A stretch of 64,000 nucleotides of DNA from Acarospora socialis (GCA_025617375.2 JAMYGW020000001.1:1054001-1118000), one strand, 5' to 3'. Positions 1-12,430 are shown, counted from the first letter of the stretch. Notes: generated by a model not told the origin, from the sequence alone. Program-made: numbers and translations.

Positions 1-1507
1 TTTTCTCCGACAACGAGAAGACGTGCGCGGGCATCGTTGCCTCTGCACAAAAACAAACAGTCAGCCTGCTGGTGACATTCCACCTTTTCAAAACTCACCG
101 GGTTGTGACAAGCTCGAGAAGTGGTAGCTTCTGGTGTAGATACCCAGTCTACTCAGCGCATCCAGCACTTTACTTTCCTTGCCTTTCTTTTTCTCAAGAC
201 TGGGATATACTGCATCATCTTCTGAGGATGAAGTCGATGATCTTGAGCTTACATGTTGCAGCGCCGGGGGCGCATCTTCACAAGGCTTCGGAGCTACATG
301 TTTCACCTTCACCAGGATCTTCCGCAGAAGCTCACCAGGGCTGGGAAGCTTCTCCTCAGGCGCAATTGCACGCAAAGGCTCATCAACGAGAAGACCGCTC
401 CAGACCTCCTTCATGATGTCCACCATTATCTCTTGCTGCTCCAAGCCGGCGTGGATCTCTAGGCTGACGATCACCGGCAGGTCACTAACGTGTTCAGCAG
501 AGTCCAACTCTTTAATCTTGGTGTCCGCGGAGAGCTGACCTTGTAACGAACGCGGCTTCACGTATGGCCTTACACACTTCGCGGAAGGGTACTTCTTTGG
601 TCAACGTATATCCGTGCAGCACCCGTGGCTCCGGCCTCATCGCCGTCGAGGCTGACATCCATGGCGTCGGTAAAGTTAGAGTCTCGCCTGTCGGTGGGGC
701 GGCGGGCGATGTTACTCGGCTCCGACGCTCGCGCGAGTGGGATGAGAATCTTGAGGATATATGAGTCCGGAAGCGGTGGTGTCTCTCGTCCCCGCTATGA
801 CTCTCGACCGTGCTGTCTTCCGTCGGAGACTTTGGCTCGCCGTCCCAGACGTCGATTTCGATACATCTGCAGCCGCGGAGTAAGACCTAATTTCTCCAGA
901 CGCGGCGCTTTAGAACCACAATCGTCATAGCAATACACTCTGAACAAATATAGAGAAAACACCACACCCATCGACCAATGTAGTGTCATCGACCTCACCC
1001 CCTCCCAATAGGAATTTTACCCCTCTTCCAAACCGACAGGAGGAATGCACAAGTACCAAATAGAACTTCATCCCTTTCTCCACACAAGAAATAGGAGAAG
1101 AGACATACGTTCCGATACGCATCCCCACTCGCCTGACTATACAGCTGATTGCCCGTCAAGTACGTATTATGGCTGCTCGACACGAAATAACTCGACAGCG
1201 GCCACGACAATCTCCCCTCCTCCCCCTCTTCCTCTTCCTCCCTTCCCCTTTCCGGTCCCAACTTCCACGGCGGCGGCCCCTGCGCGTCGGAGAGCGGAGA
1301 GGTCATGTATGCCAGGAAGGCATCGAAGCTAGGAGCTTTGCCGTTCGTGACGCTAGGATCGTTTGCGTCGATCGGAGGGGTGTGTAGTGGGAAGGACTGG
1401 TAGGCGGTCTTGAGATGCTGTAGGATGGCGGGCGAGAGCGTGGCGGGGAGGACGGGTGTGCTGGAAGGATTGCCACCGCCGGCGCCGGCACTGCTGGTCG
1501 TAGCCAT
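1..1507 (-). CDS. PLC1: Phosphoinositide-specific phospholipase C (3' end cut by window)
   Basis: Hydrolyses phosphatidylinositol 4,5-bisphosphate to diacylglycerol and IP3 in calcium and growth signalling. Exons on the minus strand: 1507-1109, 886-540, 484-99, 42-1 (continues outside). The introns (222, 55 and 56 bp) have GT-AG ends, and their removal restores family sequence at each joint: DAYRN|VLLRGCRCIEIDVWDG, AAFVT|SDLPVIVSLE and SSLSQP|EATMPAHVFSLSE. The catalytic X-box is clear: SSHNTYL with the catalytic His near residue 113, RGCRCIEIDVWDG with acidic calcium ligands, then HGYTLT with the second His. There is no N-terminal PH domain, so this is the short fungal form. A low-complexity insert of about 55 residues sits between VWDG and EPRVLHGYTLT, and a second Ser/acidic stretch follows the X-box. 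The Y-box and C2 domain should lie beyond the edge. Start is the ATG at 1507. Confidence 0.93.
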
Positions 1508-2129
1508 TGGAATGACCTCTAGGTTTAGGAATAGTTTGAGAACTTGCGCTGCGTAGCCTGAAGACGGAAGGGCGAGTGAGAGGACGGAGGAGCGTGGGGG
1601 GTGGTGCGGTGTGTGTATATTGGTTGCTGGATTTGGAAGGAGAGAGATAGGAGTGGTGTGCGCTGTGTGATAGATATAGAAGTCAGATCGAGTGAATCAG
1701 AAGCTTAGGTGGAGTTTTGGTGTTTTCAAAGGGCGGCCGTAGGTACTGTTGTGGTGTGAATGCGGGGGAGGTGTTTGTTGTTTTGATGTTTTACGTAGCG
1801 GCGGTGAAGCTCACAGCCCGCCACTGTTTATGTACAACGGCCAATAACATTTACAGATACTGGGAATGGACAGCGATCTCTACAAGAATCCCAGCATCCA
1901 TTTGAATTCTATAGCTAGCAATTCGTGACACGTACCCTGCGCCGAAGCCGTCAATGTAAACAACATCTGGAGCTACTCGTATGTACCAGCACAACACCAT
2001 CCAGCCCAGAAGAACAAAAATCTCTCCGTCCTCTCCCGCTCCCGCTCCCAGCTAGCCCTCTCAAATTCCAACCCACATCCCTCCTCCTAATACCACAACC
2101 GTAACTCCCTCGAGACGCAAACGCCCTGC
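1508..2129. other. Intergenic, divergent promoter region
   Basis: 622 bp between the divergent PLC and cupin starts. I see no conserved coding sequence. The stretch presumably holds both promoters; no single element stands out enough to call. Confidence 0.5.
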
Positions 2130-2579
2130 ATGTCGCCCGCCGAAGCCAAAGTCCGCGCCTGGGGCTATCCCAACGTCTTCACCTGGACCGACGCACCGTA
2201 CCTCCCCTCTTTCCTTTTCCCGTTCTCATAGCCCTCTCCTCCCCGTTCAGTCCTCCCCACTCACTCCCACCAACCCCCCCTTTCTCTTCCTCCTCCTCCT
2301 CCTCCTCCTCCTCCTCACCCGGTAACGGCATACCAAACCAGAAACGCACACTACCCACCCCACACGCACCGCGTCGCCACCACACACCTCATCCTCGACG
2401 GGACGCTGACGATCGCTTATCCCTCGGACAGGGCGGATGGGAAGGAGAAGGGGGAGGGAGCTGCGGAGAAGGTGACGTGGGGGGAAGGAGCGCGGGTCGA
2501 TGTGCCGGCTGGGAGGGTGCATGAGGTGTGGGTTGGTGGGGAGGGGTGTCGGTATGTGATTGGGGAGGGGGTGCGGTAG
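2130..2579 (+). CDS. Small single-domain cupin protein
   Basis: Two exons, 2130-2197 and 2342-2579, give 101 residues. The joint restores FTWTDAP|NAHYPPHTH. The cupin core is visible: motif 1 HTHRVATTHLILDG and motif 2 GARVDVPAGRVHEVWVGG, typical of a metal-binding beta-barrel. No other domain is present, so the reaction cannot be named. Small stand-alone cupins of this type are common and uncharacterised in filamentous fungi. The intron donor is GTACCT, slightly off consensus, and the 144-bp intron carries a (TCC)n run. The coding sequence is GC-rich at third positions, more so than the 5' neighbour. Confidence 0.75.
2288..2316. repeat. (TCC)n microsatellite in cupin intron
   Basis: About nine perfect TCC units inside the intron of the cupin gene, within a pyrimidine-rich stretch ahead of the acceptor at 2340-2341. 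Confidence 0.85.
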
Positions 2580-2930
2580 GGGGTAAGGGTGAAAGGGTAG
2601 GGTTGGTTTGATGGGGGTGGGTGGCTTGTTTGGGGAGGAGGGGGAGAGAAAAGGGCGTTGGCGTGACTCGGGTCAAGGTATTGTTCATGACGGAGTGGAG
2701 ATGGCTGGTGGCAGGGCTTACGATGGTTAGGTGCTGTGCGCTCTTCATACATCTGAGAGTTCATATTTCTGGTTGAATTTATATCGCCTTGCTATAGGCT
2801 TTCCGCTTCCCAATCTTGCATGAACGAAGGATCCAGTAACTCAATAATTGCTCTCGAACCGTGTAAGACTAGTATCTGATCGCTGCCATTCTTCCCATTA
2901 TCGACTTATCATAAAGATCATAACCGTCCC
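2580..2930. other. Intergenic, convergent 3' regions
   Basis: 351 bp between the ends of the cupin gene and the coiled-coil gene. G-rich just after the cupin stop, otherwise unremarkable. No gene seen. Confidence 0.5.
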
Positions 2931-5900
2931 CTACCATCCGCCTGGAACTTTCCCGCCGGAAGAGCCCCAGTTCGGGATAGGATCATACTTTTCAATTTTG
3001 GCGTCGGATGATCGCCGATCACTGAACGTTTCTTGCGAGGACCCTGAGGGGGTTCTCTCGCTATCCGGATTACGGGACGTGCGTGTACTGTCCGGGCTTC
3101 TGTTCCGCTGCGGTTGAGTATCCTTCTGCGGGTTGGTGGGTTCTGTAGCTTGTGCAATGTGTTTAGTTTCCGGCGGCACTGCTTCGTTTTTCCGTTGAAT
3201 GTCGGCCTGCGCAGTTGGATGAGGCGACGTTGACCTTGTTGAAGTTTGTCCTGTCTCCGTACGCTGGACCGGCGGAGCCACCTTGCTTGATAGAGTGTCG
3301 CTGTGTTGCGGCCCGGCCGTTTCTGAACTCCCGGGCGAGTAAGGTTGGTCAAAGCCTTTTTGGTGGAGTTCTTCGGCACGAGCAACTACTGCCGGCGAGT
3401 TTGAGAAGAGCGCCACACCGTGGGAATAGAGGCAGCCGTTATCGTCGAGCTTGGAATCGTCCCTCAGCTCCTTATGGGTTGGTTCTCTGCATATGATGGG
3501 AAGGAGCCTCAGGAGGACTCTCCTCGGCTCTCCCTGCCTTGACCATGTCCCTCCTGATCCAGGTTGACCGTGTTCATCAATCTCAGACCATTCGTCAATT
3601 GGCTCTTCAGTGTCCTCAGCGGCAGGCATCCTCGCGGTGATGATTTCTCGCTCCAGTCTCGCATACCGCCAGGTCTCCGCTGCGATCTTCACGATGCGTC
3701 GTACGGCTGTTATGATTCTCTCCAGATACTTGGGGTCAGCGAAGTGCTTGATCTGGTTGACAATCTCATCGATGATGACCGTGGCCACCTTATTGATGGA
3801 CTGCTTAGCGCTTGAAACGCTGTAAGCAGCGTGCAGCGTGTGCTGGCGCCAAACACATTCTTTTCGAATGGATTTGTATCTCAATTTCCTTGACATATCC
3901 TGGAACAAAATGTCCGCCCCGTCATATCTCCTGCCGAGCGTGAACAGGAACGGATGGAAAATCCGATAAGTCAACACAGAGGAGACGACGTGTTGAACAT
4001 ACGCTTGGCGGACCCTCCGAGAGGCGTCTGTATTCGCCAGGAAAGACGGTAGTCCTGGGGGCACGCGTGCCAAAACATCGTCTGGTGGAGCTATGGGAAG
4101 GTTTTGGAAGTGTTCCTCGGACAATTGTACAATTTGTTTGCGTAGCTGAGAGAACGCATCAATGCTGAGCGAATCGTTATAGGTCAGTCCATACACCCGC
4201 AACGCAACGTGACGACAGCAACATCTGCCCAAATACACTTACTAGTATTTGTACAATAGTGCAATCAAGGCAGACGAGTCAACATCCATATGCCACGATA
4301 CCGTCAACTTACAAATATGTGTCTCCTTTGCTTCGGAGATCCGTAGCTTCCCCGAATGTCTCGACCATTTTTTGAAGCCTGCGTTTCTCGGTATCCAAGC
4401 TATCTGTAACGGCTTTTAAGTCTCCCACAATCTTGTTGAACTTCTCCTTGTCAGCGTTCCATCCTTTTCGCAACACCTCATTCTCCTTCTCCAGCTCAAG
4501 TCTTGCTGCTGAGGCCTCCTTGGTCGACTCATCATGCGATTGCTTCAGTTTCTGCCGCATATCTTCCAATTCATTCGCATGCTGCCTGATCAGAACCTGG
4601 CGCTGCTCCTCCCATCCTTTACCCATCCCGGCACGCTCCTCATCCCAACTTCTCACAAGCGCCTCCCGCTCTCTAGCCCAAGCCTCGCGACTCTCGCGCT
4701 CTTGATCACGGGCAACTTCGAGGTCCTTCAGTCTTGAACTAAGCCGGCCCTCCAAGTCCCTTCGTATCTTATCGTAGTTGATCTCCAGATCTCTTTTCTG
4801 TCGGCTCCATGCGTTGCGCATCGATTCCTTCTCTTTCAGAAATCTGCTGCTCATTTCCGCGCTCAAGCTCTGAAAGTTTTCCTCCTGTTCCTTCCTACGT
4901 CGCTCGAAGTCTTCCACCAGCTTGGTTCGCTGCGTTTCAAAGTCGTTGTTACTAGCCGCCTTCCAACTTTCAAATTCTCGTTCCAACAGCTCTCTTTCTT
5001 CGGTCAACCGCTTCTCAAGGGCTGCTTTCTCTCCCTCCAGTACTCTCTTGGCTTCTTCCAATTCTTTCTTGGACTTTTCACTAGCTGCTAAGCTGTCCGC
5101 AAGCTCTCTGGTCTTCTCCTCCAGGTTACCGATTTCCAGACGTAATTTACTGCTCTCGGCAGAATGCTTGTGGGCTGTAATCTCCAGCTGTTTGCCTAGC
5201 GAGTCGATGTAATACTCTTTCTGCTTGAGTGCATCGGCCTGTTGCGCCTCTGTTTTCCGAATGAGCTCTTCGCGCACGCCCAATTGGCCGGACGTCTCAC
5301 GATATCGATTGAGGAGTTGGTGCAGGTCGGGGATAGCGCTTTGTATCCGATGAAGAAGCTCCCCTGCGTCATCCTCGGTGTTAGCACCGCCTCCGGCGGC
5401 AGCTATAAGTGCCGTCTCGGCTGATGAAGTAGATAGTGGTGGCGGAGGGTGGACATCAAGCGTGTCTCCGATGTTGCCTGTCTTAGAGCCTAAAGACCCT
5501 TGTCGCTGTAATGGCGGACTTTGTAACGGCATCGTAGCGAAAGGAAGCTGAGGCGTTCCGAAGCCTGTGAAACCTGAGGGAGCAGGCGGAGGAAACCCTT
5601 GCATATGTGGTGGGAGACTGCTATGATAGGCCATTGGGTAGTAGTACCCAGCGGTAGTAGGTGGAGAGAAGAACTGATTGGGAGGATGATAGTTCTGGGA
5701 CGGCGGAGATCCAGCTCGGGGATCCAGGTCGGTACGATAGAGGTGGGGCGATGGTGGTAACGGTGCAGAATATGGCGATGCAGCCGCCGGCTGTCGCTGA
5801 GATGGAGTTGGCGAGGAAGGAGATTCTGTTGGGGTTTGTGTTTTGTTCGCTACTTCCTGGAGCGACGCCAGTAGCGAAGCGGATCGAGATGCTGATGGTC

Positions 5901-6456
5901 GAGTCTCCGTAGGCTCCACCTTATGAAGAATAGGCGAATTCGAAGATTGTAACACTTCAGATTTCGGAGGACTAACAATCAGAGTCTCCAGTTCCTTAGC
6001 AGAATATTCCACTCTCGGAGTCGTAAGCTCTGCTTCACTAATGTCGTCCTCTACAGTTGGCTGCGGAGGTATCGATCGGAGTAAAGGACTTTCGGAGAAC
6101 TCGCCGGGAATCGAGAAATGTGAGCTGGTTGGGCTCCGAGGGTAGAGCCGAGAAGACACGGATGATGGTGATGTAGCGCCTGACTCCGGAAGGGCTGGTA
6201 GCTTATCGAGGGTAAGGTTTTGTTGCGTGTATAAGCTGGGCACTACGGCGAGTGGACTGCGTGGTGGTGATCGGTCAGAAGACCTCGAAGGCCTTCTGTG
6301 ACTCTTGCTGCTACCACTGCTGGTGCTTGAAATGCCACTGCGAGTATCTTTGTCCTTTTCCTTTTCCTTCTCCTTTTCCTTCTCCTTTTCTTTCTCCTTC
6401 CCTCTCCGGGAACGTGAAGGTACTGACGTGCCGTATGAGAACGGCATGACGTCCAA
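2931..6456 (-). CDS. Large coiled-coil protein of unknown function
   Basis: Exons 6456-4313 and 4164-2931 encode 1125 residues. Removing the 148-bp intron (GTAAGT donor, CTATAAC branch-like site, GCTCAG acceptor) joins SKGDTYF|IDAFSQLRKQIVQ. N-terminal third: an alternating Lys-Glu tract from a hexanucleotide repeat, then Ser/Pro-rich disordered sequence. Middle, roughly residues 360-715: a long, highly charged coiled coil. After the splice joint a globular segment (EHFQNLP, FLFTLGRR, IRKECVWRQHTLHAAY) resembles a family I recall in other filamentous ascomycetes without a named function. The last ~150 residues are disordered and Ser/Pro/Thr-rich. No catalytic motif or membrane segment is seen. 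A scaffold or cytoskeletal role is only a guess from the architecture. Confidence 0.8.
6340..6412. repeat. Degenerate TTTTCC/TTCTCC hexanucleotide repeat (Lys-Glu codons)
   Basis: Tandem pyrimidine hexamers on the plus strand encode alternating Lys-Glu dipeptides near the N-terminus of the coiled-coil protein on the minus strand. Confidence 0.8.
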
Positions 6457-7596
6457 CTCGGTATCAATTAAGATATAAGATCAGCAAACTATTGACGCTG
6501 TAGCCTAACTAATGTTTGCTTGATGAGTTTGATTTTGATGGAAGGGAGCTCAAGCCGGTAAGGAGGAGTTTGCAACGAAACTAGGGCTACTGTTCCGCAA
6601 CCGCAGCTGGAGTACACGTAAGATCGTGTCGTGGAATTCTGTCGTCCAACAAGATGAATAATATCTACTGATCAAGTCAAGATGAACCCATAGAGCCTCA
6701 TAGTGCAAAATGATGCGCAAATTAACATCAGGAAAGACTGCAAACTTGCAAAGACGAGGCGAGTATTCTACCACCGAATTTCGCACTATCTCCAAGCCAG
6801 ATTGGGACCAGCAAACTTGCAGGAAAGTAATTATAGTGAACAGTTGGCGGACCCGGACTTGTTCGCTTCCCAGTGATACAATAATGGATGTGCAGATGCA
6901 GAGATCTGGTAGGCTGGAATACGCAGCACGGGATATAACACAGTCTGAGTATCACTGACTGGACTTGAGAGACAGCGAATACCTTGAAGGGAATAAGCAG
7001 GCTTAGCCCGTCCGAAGGAGACTCGGGTTTGCTTTCACAAACATATGACTGTGAAGATTCTGCCCGTATGCGGCCCGAAGCGTGACTTGATGACCCTGTA
7101 ATTGGGCACCAATATGTATGTTATAATTGGTAGAAGACCGGTGGCCGGATGATAGTTGGTGTGAGATTCAATTCAACTATGTGTAGCTAGTTTTACAGCT
7201 CCTCCGCTCCTTGCTGCTGCTGTCGTCCTTGCTATTACTGTATGACATCTTAGCGCAGGGTTCTGCATGCATGAACTGCTGTGCTGTTCGGCAGAGCCCA
7301 ACCAGTACAAGGTAGAGCCAGTGAAAACAATTTAGGGGCTCATGGCAATATCATCCGGATATGGCACTTCCATTTCTATGACTGATGTTGGATTGCCTTC
7401 AACAAAGGAATCAAATAATTGTGCTGTGAAGTTCGCTTTTGCTGAGTCATCTCGCACTCGTTGTTGGAGCGACTTACATATTTCTGGTAGCACGTACGCT
7501 TAAGGATATATGATTCTTTCAATGTGCAGACGTGATTATAGTCGACTACTCTACAGAAGAACGCCATTCGTTTTCTCTAATACTTATCATCTAGCC
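6457..7596. other. Intergenic upstream of the coiled-coil gene
   Basis: 1.14 kb between the coiled-coil gene start and the STT3 stop. Short open frames have no recognisable similarity and no splice logic. I see no tRNA or repeat; probably promoter and 5' UTR of the coiled-coil gene plus the STT3 3' UTR. Confidence 0.5.
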
Positions 7597-10288
7597 TTAC
7601 TCCACCCTTAGCACTTTCGCCCCTCTCCTCTTCGCTACCCGCTTCTTTTTGTGTCCCTTGTCGAAAGCCACAGCACTTGCGTGGTCTCTGCCAACATTGT
7701 CAAGGTCTTTCACCTTGTATATCCTAATGATCCAGTTCTCGCTTGTAAAGGCCTCCTCAAGCGTGTTGAGCTGAGGGCCCTCGTCAGGCATCTTTGCTCC
7801 ACGGACTCGGTCTTGGGCTTGGCCTGGTGGGAAAAGAGTATTGTAGTTATAGTAAGACATTTTGTACCTGTTGAAAACCTTGTCAGACCTAGAATCGAAA
7901 GGTACGTGTGAAGGTAGAAGGGAGCGCCTACATCAAGCTGTTCTTCATGGTGGGTGTCGCCTCGTCATCTACCCTATACTCTCCTCTGGCGGTGAAAAAG
8001 TCTCTTTCTTTGACTTCGTCTGGCCAGATGCCCTCCGCGATCCGTACCATCCACAAGAACTTATTGATATCGTCACCAGAGTAACCGAGTAAGCCCCCAA
8101 AGACAACAAGGACGTAGTCCACGTCGTGCTGTCTAAGGATAGGATAACTGACTTCTTCTCTCGAACTCATTGCCTTACCCACGGTAGCAATGTGTGTATT
8201 GTTCCAAGTGTTGTTGTCGACAAGTGTGGGTCTGTCCGCCATGCCACCGATCTGATATCCATAATCCCACCATGACATGATCTTAGCATTCTCGGCGGTG
8301 TTTTGTCGCAGCCAGTAGTACGCTTCTCTGTAGTCATCAATGATATGTTGACTACCATCGGGCAGCCTGCTCGCCAACACTACGGAAGGCGAAGAGTAGG
8401 CGTTGGATGTAACCCAGGTACAGTGAAGGACAAAGAGGAGTAAATAGATGGTGAAAGAAGCAACCATAGAGATCTTCGAGACATATGAGTATATACCCAC
8501 GACCGGGCCGCGAGTAGATCTAAGGGAATCAGATATAGCCGTTGCGGTTGTCTTCAAGGGTTCACTCGATGCACTGCCGTTGGAGTGAGTCTCTGGTGAC
8601 GGAGACCCAGCAACCAGGTACGTATCCAGGATGCTCGACAGTGCCAAAGCTGCGGCAACACAAACCACTGGCGTCAGGGTCAACATCAGTCGGACCATTA
8701 CGCCGGCAAAGTAACTTGCCAAGACGGCATATATGACGATGAAGACATGCTCGTCTTTCAAAGTACGGAAGCACATGTAGACGCCAGCCGGGAACAGCCA
8801 GATAAGGAGGTTAAGGTCGAAAAAGAACGCTGGCCAAGCTGTCGGCTGATGCTCAGAGACCGAAGCTATAATGGGAATGTGAATCTTGGCATAACCCGTA
8901 TCCCAAAGGGAGTAGAAACGTCCAGTCCAGGGAGCGATGACTCCGGACGCCGTCAGGAGCACAAGCCCTCCCACGGACACAGCAAAGATAACTAATATCA
9001 AGCCACGCAGGAGAGTCTGAAACTGCTTGCCTGGCAACTGCTGACGAACAAATTCAACAAACGCAACCATTTGTAAGAGGCCGAAAACACCTGGAGAGCG
9101 TCAGCACCATCTGATCGCAGTGTTACAAAAGTAGACGTCTTACCTAGGGCAGACATATGCTCGCTACTCCGAATTGGCAAGAAACCGACAAAGGGAATCT
9201 GCATGCTGGCCAGCGTTCCGAGAGCGAACCATGTGCTGTAGCTGACGTAGAGCCTTGGGCTGTATCGTCCCATCGCGATGAGAACGAAGGCATGTAACGG
9301 TAATAGGTTGGTGATGAAGACATAGCCGCCCCATGCTGAAACCATGTACCCGTAGAAGAGCGCGGTCAACGCACCCCACATAGCAGATCCTTCCTTGACG
9401 GACTTGATCCATAGGTAGAAGGTAAACACAAGCAAGAAGATTGCAATGGCTTCATTGTCGTAGCTTCCAGCCACAGAGCGTGAGATATAACCTGGTGTAA
9501 TACCCATGAAAGCAGCGGCGAGGAGGCCCGCAGACGGTGAGGTTGACATCTCAGATGTTAGAAGATATGTTGCTAACGCCGTAAGACCGGAAAAGGCTGG
9601 TGCGAGTAGAACGCAGATGTTTCGGATATCAACTGGCATGGCCAGGAGACGAAGAATCTTATAGATGATACCGCTTGTGACCATGAGTCCTGGATACAGA
9701 GTGCCTCCGGTGACACGGCCGAGAGGATGCCATGTTCCTGCGATATGATATCAGCCTCTTTTCGTCTTCGCTGATATCGCTTCTTGGTCTCCTCTATCCT
9801 GCATTCTCTCCGAGAGTGAAGCTATCAGCCGGGTTTGAGGAAAGCTCACGGTCATCGAACCAGTCCCAGAAGCTGTAGAAGCCATGCTGGACCAAGTACT
9901 TGGTTGCTCGAAAATTAAACCACGGATCAACTGTAGGATGGTCAGTTGGGTGCTGGGAATATGGTACGGTAATGATTGAGACTGCAGGGGATCTGGCTCG
10001 TCTTGGAGGTGGTTAGATACGGACATTCGTGGATGATACTCTCGAATCCTGCATGAATGCATTAGCAGACATGTTCTTGAATAGGTCGCTATATCCCTCC
10101 CAGCGAAAGTATTTCAGAACATAAGACTTTTTCTTGGAAGCTTGCGCGAGGGACATACTTATCACGCTGAACAAGCGGCTGGAAACAGCCGCTGCAGCAA
10201 TTGCGCAAAGGATTATCAACCGGAGGAGCCCCCTCGTATTTCGGCCTGTACTGCCACGAAGAAATGGATCGATGGAGGTCACGGCCAT
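7597..10288 (-). CDS. STT3: Oligosaccharyltransferase catalytic subunit STT3
   Basis: Catalytic subunit of the ER complex that transfers the lipid-linked glycan to Asn in N-X-S/T sequons. Six exons: 10288-10159, 10048-10025, 9930-9850, 9737-9144, 9090-7932, 7867-7597; 752 residues. Every joint restores family sequence, e.g. [24 protein letters not shown] and [11 protein letters not shown]. An acidic metal ligand lies in FDPWFN (about D53), and the STT3 signature WWDYG is at about 549-553, followed by [17 protein letters not shown]. About a dozen hydrophobic segments precede it. The Lys/Arg-rich tail ([13 protein letters not shown]) is usual for fungi. Exon 2 is only 24 nt. Intron 2 has a GTCCGT donor. 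The gene shares a 124-bp divergent promoter with CSN8. Confidence 0.96.
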
Positions 10289-10412
10289 GATGAGCCGTTG
10301 ATGGTGTGGAGATCAGAGCCTGCCGTTGCAGCTCACAGGGGGATTCGAAGCTGTCCTCTACAATGTTTTGGCGACTTGAGGCTCTGCGTTAGCGCGGCAC
10401 TAATGAAGCTCC
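10289..10412. promoter_or_regulatory. Short divergent promoter STT3 / CSN8
   Basis: Only 124 bp separate the STT3 start codon and the first possible CSN8 start, so the two genes must share regulatory DNA. No TATA box is evident. Confidence 0.5.
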
Positions 10413-11316
10413 ATGTCCGTCACGGACAGCTTTAGTTGGAAGATGTCAATGTTGCTCAACCTGGGTCTTTCTTCCGAAGAAAACATGACGGGTCAGCCGT
10501 TCTCCACGGCACAGCTATCAGCCTTAACCAATGCGTCCTCAAATACACTCTCGGCGACGGAGCTCGTGGACACGTTGAGTGACTATGAAGCAGAAGTCAC
10601 GCTGCTCTTCACCAACAGCAATAGTGGTGCAGACGTAGAATTGATCAGCAATTTCTACGCTACCTACCTCATAGCACTTCTACTTGTTGACGATTTGTTA
10701 GTTTTCCTGGTTCGTGCTCTGCTGGAGCTACTGACGAGCGTCACGATTAGGAATGAAGCACGCTTTCTCACCCAGAGGTTTCCGTCCCAAATCTCAGATA
10801 CCGATCACACCCTTCTGAAAGCCAAAAGGCTCCTCCGGGCTACATGGTCAGAGGATTACACCTCAGTCTTTCAGATCCTTCAACAAACAGAGTGGGCAGA
10901 TCCACTCAAACCTCTTGCTGATCGATTCTTCGGTATGTGCCTGATCAGAGGGTCTTTGTTTTCTGCCCTGCGGGAACAGATTAACTGATTGTATACCCGC
11001 AGACCATTTCCAACACAAGGCACATGTCCATTTGGGTAATGCTTACACATCAGTCACCCCTCACACCGCCAGCATATACCTTAGGCCGTCCACGAACCTT
11101 GAGCATGGTGCAATTAATGGCAACACTTCAGCTGAGAAAGTAGTGACTGAGCATCTTCTCCAGAAAGGATGGACATTCGATGGCGAACACAATCTACTCC
11201 GGCCAACGGTAACTGGAAAAGGGGACATTGAACATGGTACAGTCGATAGCGGCGATACTTATAGCACCGGGAGCATGGCTTCCTTGATTGAGTTGGTAGG
11301 ATTTCTCGGGGAATAA
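10413..11316 (+). CDS. csnH: COP9 signalosome subunit 8-like (PCI-family) protein
   Basis: Probable CSN8, a small subunit of the COP9 signalosome that removes NEDD8 from cullins. Exons 10413-10696, 10751-10932, 11003-11316 give 259 residues. Visible: YATYLIALLLVDDL|NEARFLTQRFP, then LLRATWSEDYTSVFQILQQTEW and DRFF|DHFQHKAHVHLGNAYTSVTPHTASIYL, matching the helical CSN8/Rpn12/eIF3k-type fold. The first intron (54 bp) is a multiple of three with no stop, so read-through would add 18 residues; I call it an intron because splicing restores the family pattern and both ends fit. The start is uncertain: ATGs at 10413, 10443 and 10482 are in frame. The family call rests on pattern memory. Confidence 0.75.
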
Positions 11317-12430
11317 GAGTGTCTTCAGCGCAAGGGGAGATGACGAAGCTCTCACTTCTGTCGAATTCCGATTCGGCAAAGGTAACGATTCGGTGAGGTG
11401 GGCACTGTAGTACAACGACCATTGGAGATCCCTTGCGTCCCTGAGACCGTTTTGCTAGTGAAGGCGCTCTGACTTGAGAGGATATGCACTCCTGTCATGA
11501 AGCGTTTTTACCATAGTGAGATCTGACACAATCTCAGAATTGGGGGTTTGCTAAATACTCGCAGGTACTGCGCGCTTAAGCAGTGTCCAATCAACGTCGT
11601 TTCATGACCGAATTGTGCAACTGCATATGTGTGCCCACGTGTTTTACTCGCATCGCGTTGAAGCATCTTGTTGTTAGCCACAAGTGCCACGTTTAGACGC
11701 TACTATCTGCCTCTTGAGTCCGGGTGCCAAGTAGGACCAACTATTTCCAGTGGACCTGATATGGATCTTTCACTCGGGCTGGCTCCAGACGCCCAAGTCG
11801 GGGATTGTGCCCGACCGTGCAAGGACAGCTCGGTGTTGACTCAGCTTGTGCGTGATGCTCCGCCGGAGTGAGCCCTGCTAGTTCTGCAAAAGAGATTCCG
11901 GTGTCGACTAGCTAAGACTTTCCGGGAAAAGGGCTGAGCAGGCTCGGAAAGCGGCACGGAACTATAGCCCACCATGCTGAGAAGAAAGCTTTGAGGTAGC
12001 AAACAAACACAGTGGTTGTGACAGTGGCGGCGAGTAGTAGCCTTGACTTGACTGCGGGCAATGAGCTAATTGCTCGTGGCCTGTGCGTGGACGAACTGTC
12101 GGGCTGGAGAGGCGAAGGAGGCGTCGGTGGAGAAGTCGTCGGCTTCCGCGACTGCAACGTCGTATGGTGCGGCAGGGTCTGTCGGCCCTCCAGCTGGGTA
12201 TTCGATCACCTTTGGGGGGCTGCTGCTTAAATGGTTGGGGTTGTATGAGGACTTGTAGGTTGGTGAGATGATAGAAAATGCGAGGACGGTGGTGTAGTTG
12301 TGTCAGTGATGGCTATGTACATAGAGGCACAGAAAGGGGAATAGTATAATGCTTGAGGGAACGCCCTGCTGAAAGTAGAAGAATATGGTCCAGACGCCAA
12401 ACACTCCACCATGCTCAGGAGAGTATGAGA
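11317..12430. other. Intergenic, convergent CSN8 / dynein intermediate chain
   Basis: 1.1 kb between two gene ends. Open frames up to about 80 codons overlap one another and have no family pattern. A short frame ending at 12258 has a hydrophobic C-terminus but no start or context. Nothing callable. Confidence 0.45.

Noticed and set aside
12070-12258. Short frame ending in a hydrophobic GYSITFGGLLLKWLGL segment
   Set aside because: No credible start, upstream exon or family match; could be chance.
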